Below are positions 37,649 to 60,290 of a stretch of 64,000 nt of DNA, piece by piece. A program made the position numbers and the translations under genes. Location of the stretch: contig NZ_AP027764.1 of NCBI RefSeq assembly GCF_036503815.1, positions 682,001 through 746,000 on the forward strand, given 5' to 3'. The stretch comes from Escherichia coli. Lineage in GTDB: Bacteria > Pseudomonadota > Gammaproteobacteria > Enterobacterales > Enterobacteriaceae. The notes under the pieces were generated by a model. It saw nothing but the letters and a program-made list of their open reading frames with translations, ran no database searches and was not told where the DNA came from. How positions within the stretch are numbered: position 1 is the stretch's first letter; the number at the start of each line of letters is the position of its first letter.

Positions 37649-38203
37649 ATGACCGCGTATTGGCTGGCCCAGGGCGTGGGTGTCATCGCCTTTCTGATTG
37701 GTATCACAACATTTTTCAACCGTGACGAACGTCGCTTCAAAAAGCAGCTTTCGGTCTATAGCGCCGTTATTGGCGTGCATTTTTTTCTTATGGGCACCTA
37801 TCCCGCTGGTGCCAGTGCCATTCTTAATGCCATTCGTACGCTGATTACCTTACGCACGCGCAGCTTATGGGTAATGGCGATTTTTATTGTGCTGACTGGC
37901 GGAATTGGCCTCGCGAAGTTCCATCATCCTGTCGAACTATTGCCGGTTATCGGCACGATTGTCAGTACCTGGGCGCTATTCCGCTGTAAAGGGCTGACCA
38001 TGCGCTGCGTAATGTGGTTTTCAACGTGTTGCTGGGTGATTCACAACTTCTGGGCGGGGTCGATAGGCGGCACGATGATTGAGGGGAGTTTTCTGCTCAT
38101 GAATGGCCTGAATATCATTCGTTTCTGGCGGATGCAGAAAAGGGGAATTGATCCGTTTAAAGTAGAGAAAACAACCCCTTCCGCAGTAGACGAAAGGGGT
38201 TAA
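37649..38203 (+). CDS. ygjV: YgjV, inner-membrane protein
   Basis: The 184-residue member of the Imp-YgjV family has about five hydrophobic segments (for example LAQGVGVIAFLIGITTFF and TLITLRTRSLWVMAIFIVL). It ends in a short hydrophilic tail with KTTPSAVDERG. The start follows AAGGATTTATC. It stands alone after the uxaA terminator. It converges with sstT, and its last codons contain the sstT terminator hairpin. Function unknown. Confidence 0.93.
   Translation: MTAYWLAQGVGVIAFLIGITTFFNRDERRFKKQLSVYSAVIGVHFFLMGTYPAGASAILNAIRTLITLRTRSLWVMAIFIVLTGGIGLAKFHHPVELLPVIGTIVSTWALFRCKGLTMRCVMWFSTCCWVIHNFWAGSIGGTMIEGSFLLMNGLNIIRFWRMQKRGIDPFKVEKTTPSAVDERG
38172..38202 (-). terminator. sstT terminator within the ygjV 3' end
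   Basis: On the minus strand AACCCCTT...AAGGGGTT is followed by GTTTTCT, starting six bases after the sstT stop. Confidence 0.75.
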
Positions 38204-38207
38204 ACAA

Positions 38208-39452
38208 TTAATTACGCAGGGCGCTATTTGCCAGACGATCGTCTTCTGCCTGGCAAGCTGCCGCAGTGAACAGCACGTCAGTTGAAGAGTTCAGTGCGGT
38301 TTCGCAAGAGTCCTGCAATACGCCGATGATAAAGCCGACGGCAACCACCTGCATGGCGATATCGTTCGAAATACCGAACATATTACAGGCCAGTGGGATC
38401 AGCAGCAAAGACCCCCCCGCCACGCCGGATGCGCCACAGGCACACAGAGAAGCCACTACGCTCAACAGCAGCGCTGTGGGCAGATCGACCGGAATACCCA
38501 GCGTATTAACCGCAGCCAGCGTCAACACGGTAATGGTGATTGCTGCGCCCGCCATATTGATCGTTGCACCTAGCGGAATAGAAACGGAATAGGTATCGCG
38601 ATCCAGATTCAGCTTTTCACACAGAGCCATATTCACCGGAATGTTCGCCGCAGAGCTGCGGGTGAAGAAGGCGTACACGCCGCTTTCGCGCAGGCACAGC
38701 AGCACCAGCGGGAACGGGTTACGACGAATTTTCCACCATACCAGCAATGGGTTAACCACCAGCGCCACCAGTAACATACAGCCAACCAGCACGACCAGCA
38801 GTTGCGCGTAGCCCCACAGGGTGGAGAAACCGGTGGTAGCCAGGGTAGAAGAAACCAACCCAAAAATACCGATCGGTGCGAAGCGAATGACCAGTTTCAC
38901 CATAAAGGTGACGGCATTCGACATATCATTGACCAGGTTTTTAGTGGTTTCGTTACCGTGACGCAGTGCGAAACCGAGGCCAATTGCCCACACCAGAATC
39001 CCGATGTAGTTACCTTTCAGCAACGCGTCGATGGGGTTGGAAACCATGCTCATTACCAGCCCACGCATCACTTCTACAATGCCTGACGGTGGCGAAATAT
39101 CACTCGCGCTACTGGACAAGTGCAGGGTAGAAGGGAAGGCAAAGCTGAAGACTACCGCGGCCAGAGCAGCAGAGAAGGTGCCCAGCAGATAGAGGAACAG
39201 AATAGGGCGAATGTTGGTTTTCTGCCCGTGCTGGTGGTTAGCAATAGATGCCATTACCAGCATCAGCACCAGAATCGGCGCTACAGCTTTCAGGGCACCA
39301 ACGAACAAAGTACCTAACAGACCGACAGCTTCAGCCGCCGGTTTTGAGATCCATGCCAGAAGAATCCCCAGAACAAGGCCGACCAGGATTTGTTTTACCA
39401 GGCTGCCATGAGCCAGACGCCGGAATAGCCCCGGTGAACGTTGCGTAGTCAT
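38208..39452 (-). CDS. sstT: SstT, serine/threonine:Na+ symporter
   Basis: The 414-residue inner-membrane carrier of the dicarboxylate/amino acid:cation symporter (DAACS) family imports L-serine and L-threonine with Na+. Family features are the serine-rich reentrant-loop region FFTRSSAANIPVNMALCEKL (near residue 270) and VSIPLGATINMAGAAITITV (near residue 295). The ribosome site is AAAGGATCG. The interval upstream (39453-39921) is described separately. Confidence 0.97.
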   Translation of the reverse strand: MTTQRSPGLFRRLAHGSLVKQILVGLVLGILLAWISKPAAEAVGLLGTLFVGALKAVAPILVLMLVMASIANHQHGQKTNIRPILFLYLLGTFSAALAAVVFSFAFPSTLHLSSSASDISPPSGIVEVMRGLVMSMVSNPIDALLKGNYIGILVWAIGLGFALRHGNETTKNLVNDMSNAVTFMVKLVIRFAPIGIFGLVSSTLATTGFSTLWGYAQLLVVLVGCMLLVALVVNPLLVWWKIRRNPFPLVLLCLRESGVYAFFTRSSAANIPVNMALCEKLNLDRDTYSVSIPLGATINMAGAAITITVLTLAAVNTLGIPVDLPTALLLSVVASLCACGASGVAGGSLLLIPLACNMFGISNDIAMQVVAVGFIIGVLQDSCETALNSSTDVLFTAAACQAEDDRLANSALRN

Positions 39453-39921
39453 TTTTCGATCCTTTCATTGTGTTGTCGCACATCCCTGGTGCGTTCTGTC
39501 GACGCATCTTTCAGGATGTAACAAAGTGTTTGCAAGGTCGAGTATAAGGAAAGTTACAGCTTCGGGAAGAGAAAAATGCTGGATTTTAAAGAGAGGTCAT
39601 ATTTTGCAACTTAATGGTTACATTTGTTTGACATAAACAGACGGAAGGACTGGCTGCTGAGACTGATTAGATAACATATAGGCAAAACTATTTGGCATAT
39701 GAGAACTGTTGCGCTCCTGTGATGTACGATGCCATAGAAAGTCACTGGCGCAGGGAGCGGCCAATCGCCGCTGCCCCGGCCTCCAGGGAACGCTTCGGTG
39801 ATTTTGACGCCAGTAACACCCAAGCGATCATTTTGTAAAGAGCTATAAGTCGGTTACATACTTAATCGCTCATCTTTGTCTGGAAGGAGTTATCACCCGT
39901 AGTGGCTTAATATACAGCGAA
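39453..39921. other. Intergenic region between sstT and alx with an unexplained GC-rich patch
   Basis: This 469-base stretch should hold the sstT promoter near 39453-39620. A GC-rich patch (about 39745-39820, including AGGGAGCGGCCAATCGCCGC) is unlike the AT-rich flanks. A 70-codon reading frame on the minus strand (39611-39823) crosses it. It has no ribosome site or recognised homologue, so no gene is called. Confidence 0.5.
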
Positions 39922-40887
39922 TTATCCCACCCGCTGCTTATCATGCCGATAATTCACCCAGGCGTTGATAATAAACGTCATCACCAGAATACCAAACACC
40001 ACGCCCAGCGAAACGGCGATCGGAATATGGTAGAAATCGACAATCAGCATCTTGATACCGATAAACACCAGAATTACCGCCAGACCATATTTGAGCATCG
40101 AGAAACGTTCTGCTACGCCCGCCAACAGGAAATACATCGCACGCAGGCCGAGGATCGCAAACAGGTTTGAGGTCAGCACAATAAACGGATCGGTGGTCAC
40201 GGCGAAGATAGCCGGAATGCTATCCACGGCGAAAATCACGTCGCTCAACTCCACCAGAATCAGTACCAGCATCAGCGGCGTGGCATACAACAAACCATTC
40301 TTACGCACAAAGAAATGCTCGTTGTCGATGGTGTCGGTCATGCGCAAATGACCGCGTAGCCAGCGCACCAGCGGCTTGTCACCAATACCTGATTCATCTT
40401 CATGAGCCAGCGCCATCTTCACGCCAGTAAACAGCAGGAAGGCACCGAAGATATACAGGATCCAGTCGAACTGCGAAATCAGCCAGCTGCCAGTGAAGAT
40501 CATGATGGTACGCAGAACAATCGCCCCGAGTACGCCATACACGAGCACGCGGCGTTGTAATGCCGCCGGAACAGAGAAATAGCTGAACAACATCAGCCAG
40601 ACGAAGACGTTATCGACCGCCAGTGATTTCTCAATCAGATAACCCGTGAGGAAGGCCAATGCCTGAGGGTCCGCGACTTCGCGCCCCTGTGTCTGCGCCA
40701 GATACCACCAGAAAGCGGCATTAAACAGTAACGATAGCGTCACCCAGACCAGCGACCAGGCCGCAGCCTGTTTCATGGTCATGGCATGTGCCCCGCGACG
40801 CCCCTGCAACAACAGGTCGATAGCCAGCATAATGACGACAACAACAGCGAATCCGCCCCATAGCAACGGCGTGCCGACAGTATTCAT
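39922..40887 (-). CDS. alx: Alx, TerC-family membrane protein (Mn/pH-responsive)
   Basis: The 321-residue inner-membrane protein of the TerC family has nine or so hydrophobic helices, with acidic residues inside helices as expected for metal transport (AVDNVFVWLMLFSYF, ILVELSDVIFAVDSIPAIFA). It is induced at high pH and by Mn2+ through its leader RNA, and has been linked to manganese export. Directly upstream are a terminator and a yybP-ykoY-like aptamer. Confidence 0.97.
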   Translation of the reverse strand: MNTVGTPLLWGGFAVVVVIMLAIDLLLQGRRGAHAMTMKQAAAWSLVWVTLSLLFNAAFWWYLAQTQGREVADPQALAFLTGYLIEKSLAVDNVFVWLMLFSYFSVPAALQRRVLVYGVLGAIVLRTIMIFTGSWLISQFDWILYIFGAFLLFTGVKMALAHEDESGIGDKPLVRWLRGHLRMTDTIDNEHFFVRKNGLLYATPLMLVLILVELSDVIFAVDSIPAIFAVTTDPFIVLTSNLFAILGLRAMYFLLAGVAERFSMLKYGLAVILVFIGIKMLIVDFYHIPIAVSLGVVFGILVMTFIINAWVNYRHDKQRVG

Positions 40888-40904
40888 AGAAGTTCCTTAC
40901 ACAT

Positions 40905-40937
40905 AAAAAAACGGCCAACGTCGGAAGACGTCAGCCG
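40905..40937 (-). terminator. Terminator hairpin at the end of the alx leader
   Basis: On the minus strand CGGCTGACGTCTTCCGACG pairs with CGTTGGCCG and is followed by seven T, 18 bases before the alx start. It is the expression platform of the leader and would yield the short leader RNA (SraF). Confidence 0.85.
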
Positions 40938-40941
40938 CTGC

Positions 40942-41096
40942 TTTTTATGCATAGACCTCGCCTTCCGGCAAGGTCTCACTTACAACAAAAAAGGAATACG
41001 TCTGCGTATTCCTTTCGGGTTGCCCGGTGACCGGATGTGGTTTTTCACACATCGTAATGACGATCGACCGGCAATGAAGTTACTCCCCTTTGCAGG
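40942..41096 (-). ncRNA. sraF: yybP-ykoY-type Mn/pH-responsive riboswitch (alx leader, PRE/SraF)
   Basis: The minus-strand leader begins AAAGGGGAGTAACTTC and ends GAGACCTTGCCGGAAGGC with GAGGTCTATGC, both hallmarks of the yybP-ykoY class. The central stem GAATACGCAGACGTATTC is intact. In K-12 this leader controls alx by pH and Mn2+ and is also seen as the small RNA SraF. Boundaries are approximate. Confidence 0.88.
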
Positions 41097-41100
41097 TAAC

Positions 41101-41129
41101 AAAGTATGACAGACCATTCGGTCAGTCAA
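41101..41129 (-). promoter_or_regulatory. Predicted alx promoter with overlapping inverted repeat
   Basis: On the minus strand TTGACT (41124-41129) and TACTTT (41101-41106) are separated by 17 bases, just before the riboswitch. The inverted repeat ACAGACCATT...AATGGTCTGT (41109-41137) covers the -35 and spacer and could be an operator or the ygjR 3' hairpin. Confidence 0.5.
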
Positions 41130-41169
41130 TGGTCTGTTACATCCCTTTTACACTGTTTTACTTTGGCTA

Positions 41170-42156
41170 TTATAGTTTTACGCTATCTGCCGGAAAAATC
41201 ACCCCGGTCTGGCGGCGGATCTCGGTCAGCAGCCTGGCGGTGATACGACTGACCGCCAGCCCTGGATGATCTACCAGATGTTCATCCACCAGGGTAGCGA
41301 ACAGCTCTGCTTCGTACAGCATGGTATTAATATGCTGCGGTTGGGTAAGATCCTGCATCTGGCTGCCGCGCGGCACATAGCAAACTTTCTGGCATTCAGA
41401 CAGTTTTTCAATCACCAGCGATCCCGCTTCGCCCTGAATCTCACTTGCCAGCACAGAATCACTGACCTTTGAGTGCTGCAAGGTAACGCTGAAATCACCG
41501 TAATCCATCACCACCACGCCGTGGGCATCCACACCACTTGCCAGCAAACTGGCGGTTGCCTGCACGCTTTTCGGTTCACCAAATAACGCCACCGCCGACG
41601 CCAGACAGTAAAAGCCGATATCCATAATTGAACCGTTGGAGAATACCGGATTGAAGGTGTTGGGATTCTCGCCGTCCAGATAACGTTGATATCGCGAGGA
41701 ATATTGGCAATAGTTGAAAAAGACTTTACGCAATTTGCCAACTTTCGGCAGTACCTGCCGTAACAAATGGAAATTCGGCAGGCTGGCGGTTTTAAATGCC
41801 TCAAACAGCACCACCTGATTTTCCCGCGCACAGGCAATGGCGGCATCCACTTCCGCCAGATTCGACGCCAGCGGTTTCTCGCAAATCACATGAATTTTAT
41901 GGCTAAGGAAAAGTTGTGTCTGGGAAAAATGCAGGGCATTCGGGCTGGCAATATACACCGCGTCAATGGCATCGCTTTCTGCCATCGCTTCCAGCGATGT
42001 AAACAGATGCTCGACAGAAAAATCATTGGCGAAGTGCTGGGCCTGTTCAAGGCTGCGGGAATAGACAGCGGTTAACTTGTATTTACCGCTCTCATGGGCG
42101 GCCTCGACGAACTGGCGGGTGATCCAGTTCGTGCCAATCACAGCGAAACGTATCAT
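41170..42156 (-). CDS. ygjR: YgjR, predicted NAD(P)-dependent oxidoreductase (Gfo/Idh/MocA family)
   Basis: The 328-residue cytoplasmic protein has an N-terminal Rossmann fold (MIRFAVIGTNWITRQFVEAA), the IASPNALHFSQTQ segment and the family hallmark ICEKPLASN near residue 95. The C-terminal half is the alpha/beta dimerisation and substrate domain. An in-frame ATG six codons upstream (42174) gives 334 residues; the sequence does not decide strongly, but the Rossmann strand starts at 42156. Substrate unknown. Confidence 0.93.
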   Translation of the reverse strand: MIRFAVIGTNWITRQFVEAAHESGKYKLTAVYSRSLEQAQHFANDFSVEHLFTSLEAMAESDAIDAVYIASPNALHFSQTQLFLSHKIHVICEKPLASNLAEVDAAIACARENQVVLFEAFKTASLPNFHLLRQVLPKVGKLRKVFFNYCQYSSRYQRYLDGENPNTFNPVFSNGSIMDIGFYCLASAVALFGEPKSVQATASLLASGVDAHGVVVMDYGDFSVTLQHSKVSDSVLASEIQGEAGSLVIEKLSECQKVCYVPRGSQMQDLTQPQHINTMLYEAELFATLVDEHLVDHPGLAVSRITARLLTEIRRQTGVIFPADSVKL

Positions 42157-42234
42157 AACGCGTGGATACTCCATAAAGGGATTCTGCCGTCAATGTAGCA
42201 CGCCTTTTTCATCTTCGACGTGCGCAGATACGCA

Positions 42235-42927
42235 TTATTCTTTCGCCGGACAGCCATGCTCGCTAAACGGCCCAATCATGACCGACGGCCCGAGATATTT
42301 CGGCTGTCGATGGAGGATTTTCGCGTCAATCACTGCGCTGACGCGAGCGAGTTTCTCCCGCAGCTGAGTATAAAAACCATGTTTCATATTCAGGTCTGGT
42401 GCGTTAAACCCGATGGCATCGATGCCGTACTGTTTTGCCAGCCAGATGGCGCGTTGGTTATGAAATTCTTGCGAAATAATAGTGATATGGCTTTCACCAA
42501 ACACCTTTTTGGCACGCACCACCGAATCAAGCGTTGAGAATCCGGCATAGTCGCAGAAGATGACTTTTGCGGGTACGCCTTTAGTGATCAAAGCCTGCTG
42601 CATGCCTGAGGCTTCATCGTAATTTTTACGTCCGTTATCGCCGCTCACTAGTAGCCATTTCACTTTTCCGGCGTGGTACAACTCTGCTGCGGTATCAATA
42701 CGTCGGGTAAAGTAGCGATTACCCGGCCTCGCTCCCAGCAACAAACCCACGTTACGCGCCGGAACGGCGTTGACATTGCTCCAGGTCAGCTGCTTGCTGG
42801 CGTTGACCATAACGCGATCGGCAATAAAAATGGTCGCTCCTGCTATAAGCAACAATAAACAGCCAAGCTTTAGAGTCCGGCGAGAAAAACAAATACGGAG
42901 AAGAAGGCGGGTAAAGGCGCGCAGCAT
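42235..42927 (-). CDS. ygjQ: YgjQ, DUF218 (SanA/ElyC-like) membrane-anchored protein
   Basis: The 230-residue protein has one N-terminal membrane segment (LKLGCLLLLIAGATIFIADR, residues 20-39) and a periplasmic DUF218 domain. That domain includes VGLLLGARPGNRYFTRRID, WLLVSGDNGRKNYDEASGM and ITIISQEFHNQRAIWLA. It is related to SanA, whose family acts in envelope permeability. It lies between ygjP and ygjR on the same strand. The precise role is unknown. Confidence 0.94.
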   Translation of the reverse strand: MLRAFTRLLLRICFSRRTLKLGCLLLLIAGATIFIADRVMVNASKQLTWSNVNAVPARNVGLLLGARPGNRYFTRRIDTAAELYHAGKVKWLLVSGDNGRKNYDEASGMQQALITKGVPAKVIFCDYAGFSTLDSVVRAKKVFGESHITIISQEFHNQRAIWLAKQYGIDAIGFNAPDLNMKHGFYTQLREKLARVSAVIDAKILHRQPKYLGPSVMIGPFSEHGCPAKE

Positions 42928-43003
42928 GGTCGTTATCCTTAACGAAAGGGGGGAGGTCGATTTTAGGCGCTAAAGGAAGAAAAGATAACGCCTGACATCA
43001 TTT

Positions 43004-43507
43004 TCAGATTTTGTCCTGCCCAAGCGACAACTGCGTTAGCCACAGACGAGTGTCGAATTCAAGCTGGTGGTACTGCGGTTCCATATGACAGCACAACTGG
43101 TAAAACGCTTTGTTGTGCTCTTTCTCCTTCAGGTGCGCCAACTCGTGCACCACGATCATGCGCAAAAACGGTTCCGGCGCGTTGCGAAACACGGTAGCGA
43201 CGCGGATCTCTGCTTTTGCTTTCAGCTTGCCGCCCTGCACACGCGAAACAGCGGTATGTAACCCGAGCGCGTTTTTCAGCACATGGATCTTGTTGTCATA
43301 CATCACTTTATTGATCGGTGGAGCATTACGCAGAAACTGATTTTTCAGATCCTGAGTATATTGCCAAAGGGCTTTATCGGTGGCGTAGTCGTGCGTTCCT
43401 GGATAGCGTTTTGCCAGCACATCGCCCAGACGCTGTTCATTAATCAGCGTGCGCACCTGGGAAAGCAACTGTTCGGGATAACCCTGAAGATAAGTAAGAT
43501 TGCTCAT
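43004..43507 (-). CDS. ygjP: YgjP, metal-dependent (M48/SprT-like fold) nucleotide pyrophosphatase
   Basis: The 167-residue protein of the DUF45/WLM zincin-like family has the motif VVHELAHLKEKEHN, with H121, E122, H125 and probably H131 as metal ligands and catalytic residue. K-12 YgjP has been reported to hydrolyse UTP to UMP and pyrophosphate, although the fold is that of zinc metalloproteases. The start at MSNLTYLQG gives the K-12 length; 12 further codons upstream lack support. Divergent from rlmG with an 84-base gap. Confidence 0.93.
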   Translation of the reverse strand: MSNLTYLQGYPEQLLSQVRTLINEQRLGDVLAKRYPGTHDYATDKALWQYTQDLKNQFLRNAPPINKVMYDNKIHVLKNALGLHTAVSRVQGGKLKAKAEIRVATVFRNAPEPFLRMIVVHELAHLKEKEHNKAFYQLCCHMEPQYHQLEFDTRLWLTQLSLGQDKI

Positions 43508-43591
43508 AACCGCCCACGAAAAAGAGAAAAAGGGTATACTCACGCACCCTTTTCAGGGGCAACGTCGAAATTTTATCATTCAGGAGGGCCG

Positions 43592-44728
43592 ATGAGCCAC
43601 TTAGACAACGGTTTCCGTTCACTGACACTACAACGTTTTCCGGCGACGGATGACGTTAACCCGCTACAGGCGTGGGAAGCGGCAGATGAATATTTGCTGC
43701 AACAGTTGGACGACACAGAAATCCGCGGCCCGGTGTTAATCCTGAATGATGCCTTTGGGGCGTTAAGTTGTGCGCTGGCGGAACATAAGCCGTACAGCAT
43801 TGGCGACTCATACATCAGCGAACTGGCGACGCGCGAGAATTTACGCCTCAACGGGATTGATGAATCGAGCGTGAAGTTTCTCGATAGCACCGCTGACTAC
43901 CCGCAGCAGCCTGGCGTAGTGCTGATCAAAGTGCCGAAAACACTGGCATTGCTGGAACAGCAACTGCGCGCATTGCGCAACGTGGTCACGCCGGATACAC
44001 GTATTATTGCCGGTGCTAAAGCCCGTGACATTCACACCTCCACGCTGGAACTGTTCGAAAAAGTGCTCGGCCCGACCACCACCACGCTGGCATGGAAGAA
44101 AGCGCGCCTGATTAACTGCACTTTCAACGAGCCGCCGCTGGTTGATGCACCGCAGACCGTTAGCTGGAAGCTGGAGGGTACTGACTGGACTATCCACAAC
44201 CATGCGAATGTCTTCTCACGCACCGGGCTTGATATTGGCGCGCGCTTCTTTATGCAGCATCTGCCAGAGAATCTCGAGGGTGAGGTTGTCGATCTCGGTT
44301 GTGGTAACGGCGTTATTGGCCTGACGCTGCTTGATAAAAACCCGCAGGCGAAAGTGGTGTTTGTCGATGAATCACCGATGGCGGTTGCTTCCAGCCGTTT
44401 GAATGTTGAAACCAACATGCCAGAGGCGTTGGATCGCTGCGAGTTTATGATCAACAACGCGCTCTCCGGCGTGGAGCCTTTCCGCTTTAATGCTGTGCTC
44501 TGCAACCCGCCGTTTCACCAGCAACATGCACTGACCGATAACGTTGCCTGGGAAATGTTCCACCACGCGCGCCGCTGCCTGAAAATCAACGGCGAGCTGT
44601 ATATCGTTGCCAACCGTCACCTGGATTACTTCCATAAACTGAAGAAAATTTTCGGCAATTGCACCACCATCGCTACGAATAATAAATTTGTGGTGCTGAA
44701 AGCGGTGAAACTGGGGCGTCGTCGGTAA
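43592..44728 (+). CDS. rlmG: RlmG, 23S rRNA m2G1835 methyltransferase
   Basis: The 378-residue SAM-dependent methyltransferase modifies G1835 of 23S rRNA. It has an N-terminal non-catalytic methyltransferase-like domain and a C-terminal catalytic domain with VVDLGCGNGVIGLTLL (SAM motif I, near residue 232) and the NPPF motif in AVLCNPPFHQQHA (near residue 307), typical of N2-guanine methylation. The start follows the strong site AGGAGGG. The frame continues far upstream over ygjP and is not used. Confidence 0.97.
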   Translation: MSHLDNGFRSLTLQRFPATDDVNPLQAWEAADEYLLQQLDDTEIRGPVLILNDAFGALSCALAEHKPYSIGDSYISELATRENLRLNGIDESSVKFLDSTADYPQQPGVVLIKVPKTLALLEQQLRALRNVVTPDTRIIAGAKARDIHTSTLELFEKVLGPTTTTLAWKKARLINCTFNEPPLVDAPQTVSWKLEGTDWTIHNHANVFSRTGLDIGARFFMQHLPENLEGEVVDLGCGNGVIGLTLLDKNPQAKVVFVDESPMAVASSRLNVETNMPEALDRCEFMINNALSGVEPFRFNAVLCNPPFHQQHALTDNVAWEMFHHARRCLKINGELYIVANRHLDYFHKLKKIFGNCTTIATNNKFVVLKAVKLGRRR

Positions 44729-44742
44729 GATTGGGAGTTACC

Positions 44743-44832
<90 letters not shown>

Positions 44833-44952
44833 TGTCTGCCCAGTTCTGGAATCGCGCTTCCATAAAACAAAAAATCCCTGTCACCATCCTCTACATTCTC
44901 TTGTTTAGCGTTTTTCTACGTTTATTCTTCCGTCACACAGATAAATTCATCC

Positions 44953-45001
44953 GTTGCCAATCTGTCAACGGATGTTATCATGTTGCCAATTTGTCAACGG
45001 A
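44953..45001. promoter_or_regulatory. HigA operator repeats in the higBA promoter
   Basis: Two nearly identical 20-base boxes, GTTGCCAATCTGTCAACGGA (44953-44972) and GTTGCCAATTTGTCAACGGA (44982-45001), differ at one base and are 29 bases apart. Each is an imperfect palindrome around TTGxCAAxxTGTCAA. They lie directly upstream of higB and fit autorepression by HigA. Confidence 0.8.
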
Positions 45002-45012
45002 CGTGATGAAGA

Positions 45013-45327
45013 ATGCACCTGATAACTCAAAAAGCATTGAAAGATGCTGCGGAAAAATACCCGCAACATAAAACGGAGTTGGTGGCTCTGGGGAACACGA
45101 TTGCTAAGGGATATTTCAAAAAACCTGAGTCATTAAAAGCAGTATTCCCTTCTCTGGATAACTTCAAATATCTGGATAAGCATTATGTTTTCAATGTCGG
45201 GGGCAATGAATTACGTGTTGTAGCAATGGTCTTTTTTGAATCGCAAAAGTGCTACATACGTGAAGTTATGACGCATAAAGAATACGATTTCTTTACCGCC
45301 GTTCATCGTACTAAGGGGAAAAAATGA
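45013..45327 (+). CDS. higB: HigB, mRNA-interferase toxin
   Basis: The 104-residue RelE-superfamily ribosome-dependent mRNA endonuclease starts MHLITQKALKDAAEKYPQHK. It contains NVGGNELRVVAMVFFESQKC and YIREVMTHKEYD, with the His and Lys residues used by this family. Toxin precedes antitoxin, as typical of hig systems. higA overlaps by four bases (ATGA at 45324). It is complete, so the module is probably functional. Confidence 0.97.
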   Translation: MHLITQKALKDAAEKYPQHKTELVALGNTIAKGYFKKPESLKAVFPSLDNFKYLDKHYVFNVGGNELRVVAMVFFESQKCYIREVMTHKEYDFFTAVHRTKGKK

Positions 45328-45740
45328 TTGCGATTGCCGACATCTTACAAGCAGGAGAAAAGCTAACTGCTGTGGCACCTTTTCTGGCGGGTATTCAGAA
45401 CGAGGAACAATACACCCAGGCGCTGGAACTGGTAGATCATCTGCTGCTCAACGATCCTGAAAACCCCTTGCTGGATCTGGTGTGTGCCAAAATAACCGCG
45501 TGGGAAGAATCAGCGCCCGAATTTGCTGAATTTAATGCCATGGCTCAAGCCATGCCTGGCGGTATAGCTGTGATTCGTACCCTTATGGATCAATATGGTT
45601 TAACCCTTTCCGATCTGCCGGAAATTGGCAGTAAATCGATGGTGTCACGCGTTTTGAGCGGGAAGAGGAAATTAACGCTGGAACACGCTAAAAAACTGGC
45701 AACGCGATTCGGCATTTCTCCCGCCTTGTTTATTGATTAA
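45324..45740 (+). CDS. higA: HigA, antitoxin and autorepressor
   Basis: The 138-residue antitoxin neutralises HigB and represses the operon. A C-terminal helix-turn-helix (LSDLPEIGSKSMVSRVLSGK, residues about 94-113, then RKLTLEHAKKLATRFGISPA) is the DNA-binding part. The N-terminal region is acidic and probably wraps HigB. A small REP palindrome follows the stop. Confidence 0.96.
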   Translation: MIAIADILQAGEKLTAVAPFLAGIQNEEQYTQALELVDHLLLNDPENPLLDLVCAKITAWEESAPEFAEFNAMAQAMPGGIAVIRTLMDQYGLTLSDLPEIGSKSMVSRVLSGKRKLTLEHAKKLATRFGISPALFID

Positions 45741-45748
45741 CGCGACGT

Positions 45749-45769
45749 GCCGGATGCGTCGCATCCGGC
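45749..45769. repeat. Single REP-like palindrome between higA and fadH
   Basis: GCCGGATGCGTCGCATCCGGC is a perfect palindrome and lies between convergent genes, so it may also serve as a bidirectional transcription stop. Confidence 0.7.
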
Positions 45770-45784
45770 GCTTCAAACAACGAT

Positions 45785-47806
<2,022 letters not shown>

Positions 47807-47930
47807 TTATCCAGTATGTAAAATAATTGTTATGTGGTCGGATGAGTTCTAATTTAGCCGTCGCCGGGGAAAAGGGAAAAGGGGAATGCGGGGTTTGTGA
47901 TGGGAATCAAAAAGAATACGCTGGTGGTAA

Positions 47931-48116
<186 letters not shown>

Positions 48117-48126
48117 CCGTTGCAAA

Positions 48127-53180
<5,054 letters not shown>

Positions 53181-53192
53181 ATGCCGCCGTAA

Positions 53193-57956
<4,764 letters not shown>

Positions 57957-57957
57957 A

Positions 57958-58103
<146 letters not shown>

Positions 58104-58119
58104 TCAAGGGGAGGAAGCA

Positions 58120-58452
<333 letters not shown>

Positions 58453-58455
58453 AAC

Positions 58456-58490
58456 AATCGGATGGCGACGTCGTATCGCCATCCGATTTG
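58456..58490. terminator. Bidirectional terminator between ygjH and patA
   Basis: AATCGGATGGCGA / TCGCCATCCGATT is a perfect 13-base stem with a short loop between the convergent genes, followed by TTGAT on the plus strand and preceded by AAAAC (GTTTT on minus). Confidence 0.9.
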
Positions 58491-58493
58491 ATA

Positions 58494-59984
<1,491 letters not shown>

Positions 59985-60214
59985 TTACGCAATATTTAAT
60001 GCTATTTGTTAACATTTGCTCTTATTTTGCACGGTCTATATTGGGTATGGATGTGGTGATCGCTGCGCAAATGCACGCTTTTAGGGCAATAAATGCCTGA
60101 TTTTTGGGCAAGATAATTAACGTTTTCGTATAGTAACAGAGTGAAAGTATTTTAAATCAAGGAATTAGATTTGTGCTTTAATCGCAAATTGCGATCTAAA
60201 TCAAATTAATCGGT

Positions 60215-60241
60215 TAAAGATAACCGCAGCGGGGCCGACAT
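60215..60241 (+). promoter_or_regulatory. Sigma-28 (FliA) promoter of aer
   Basis: TAAAGATA (60215-60222) and GCCGACAT (60234-60241) are separated by 11 bases and match the flagellar consensus TAAAGTTT-N11-GCCGATAA. It lies 49 bases before the aer start. aer is a known late flagellar-regulon gene. Confidence 0.88.
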
Positions 60242-60290
60242 AAACTCTGACAAGAAGTTAACAACCATATAACCTGCACAGGACGCGAAC

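Noticed and set aside
39611..39823. 70-codon frame between sstT and alx as a small membrane protein
   Set aside because: It has a hydrophobic stretch but no ribosome site and no family; kept only as an unexplained region.
44953..45001. Possible CRISPR-like direct repeats
   Set aside because: Only two 20-base copies with a short spacer, in the higBA promoter, best explained as operators. No CRISPR array was noticed in the window.
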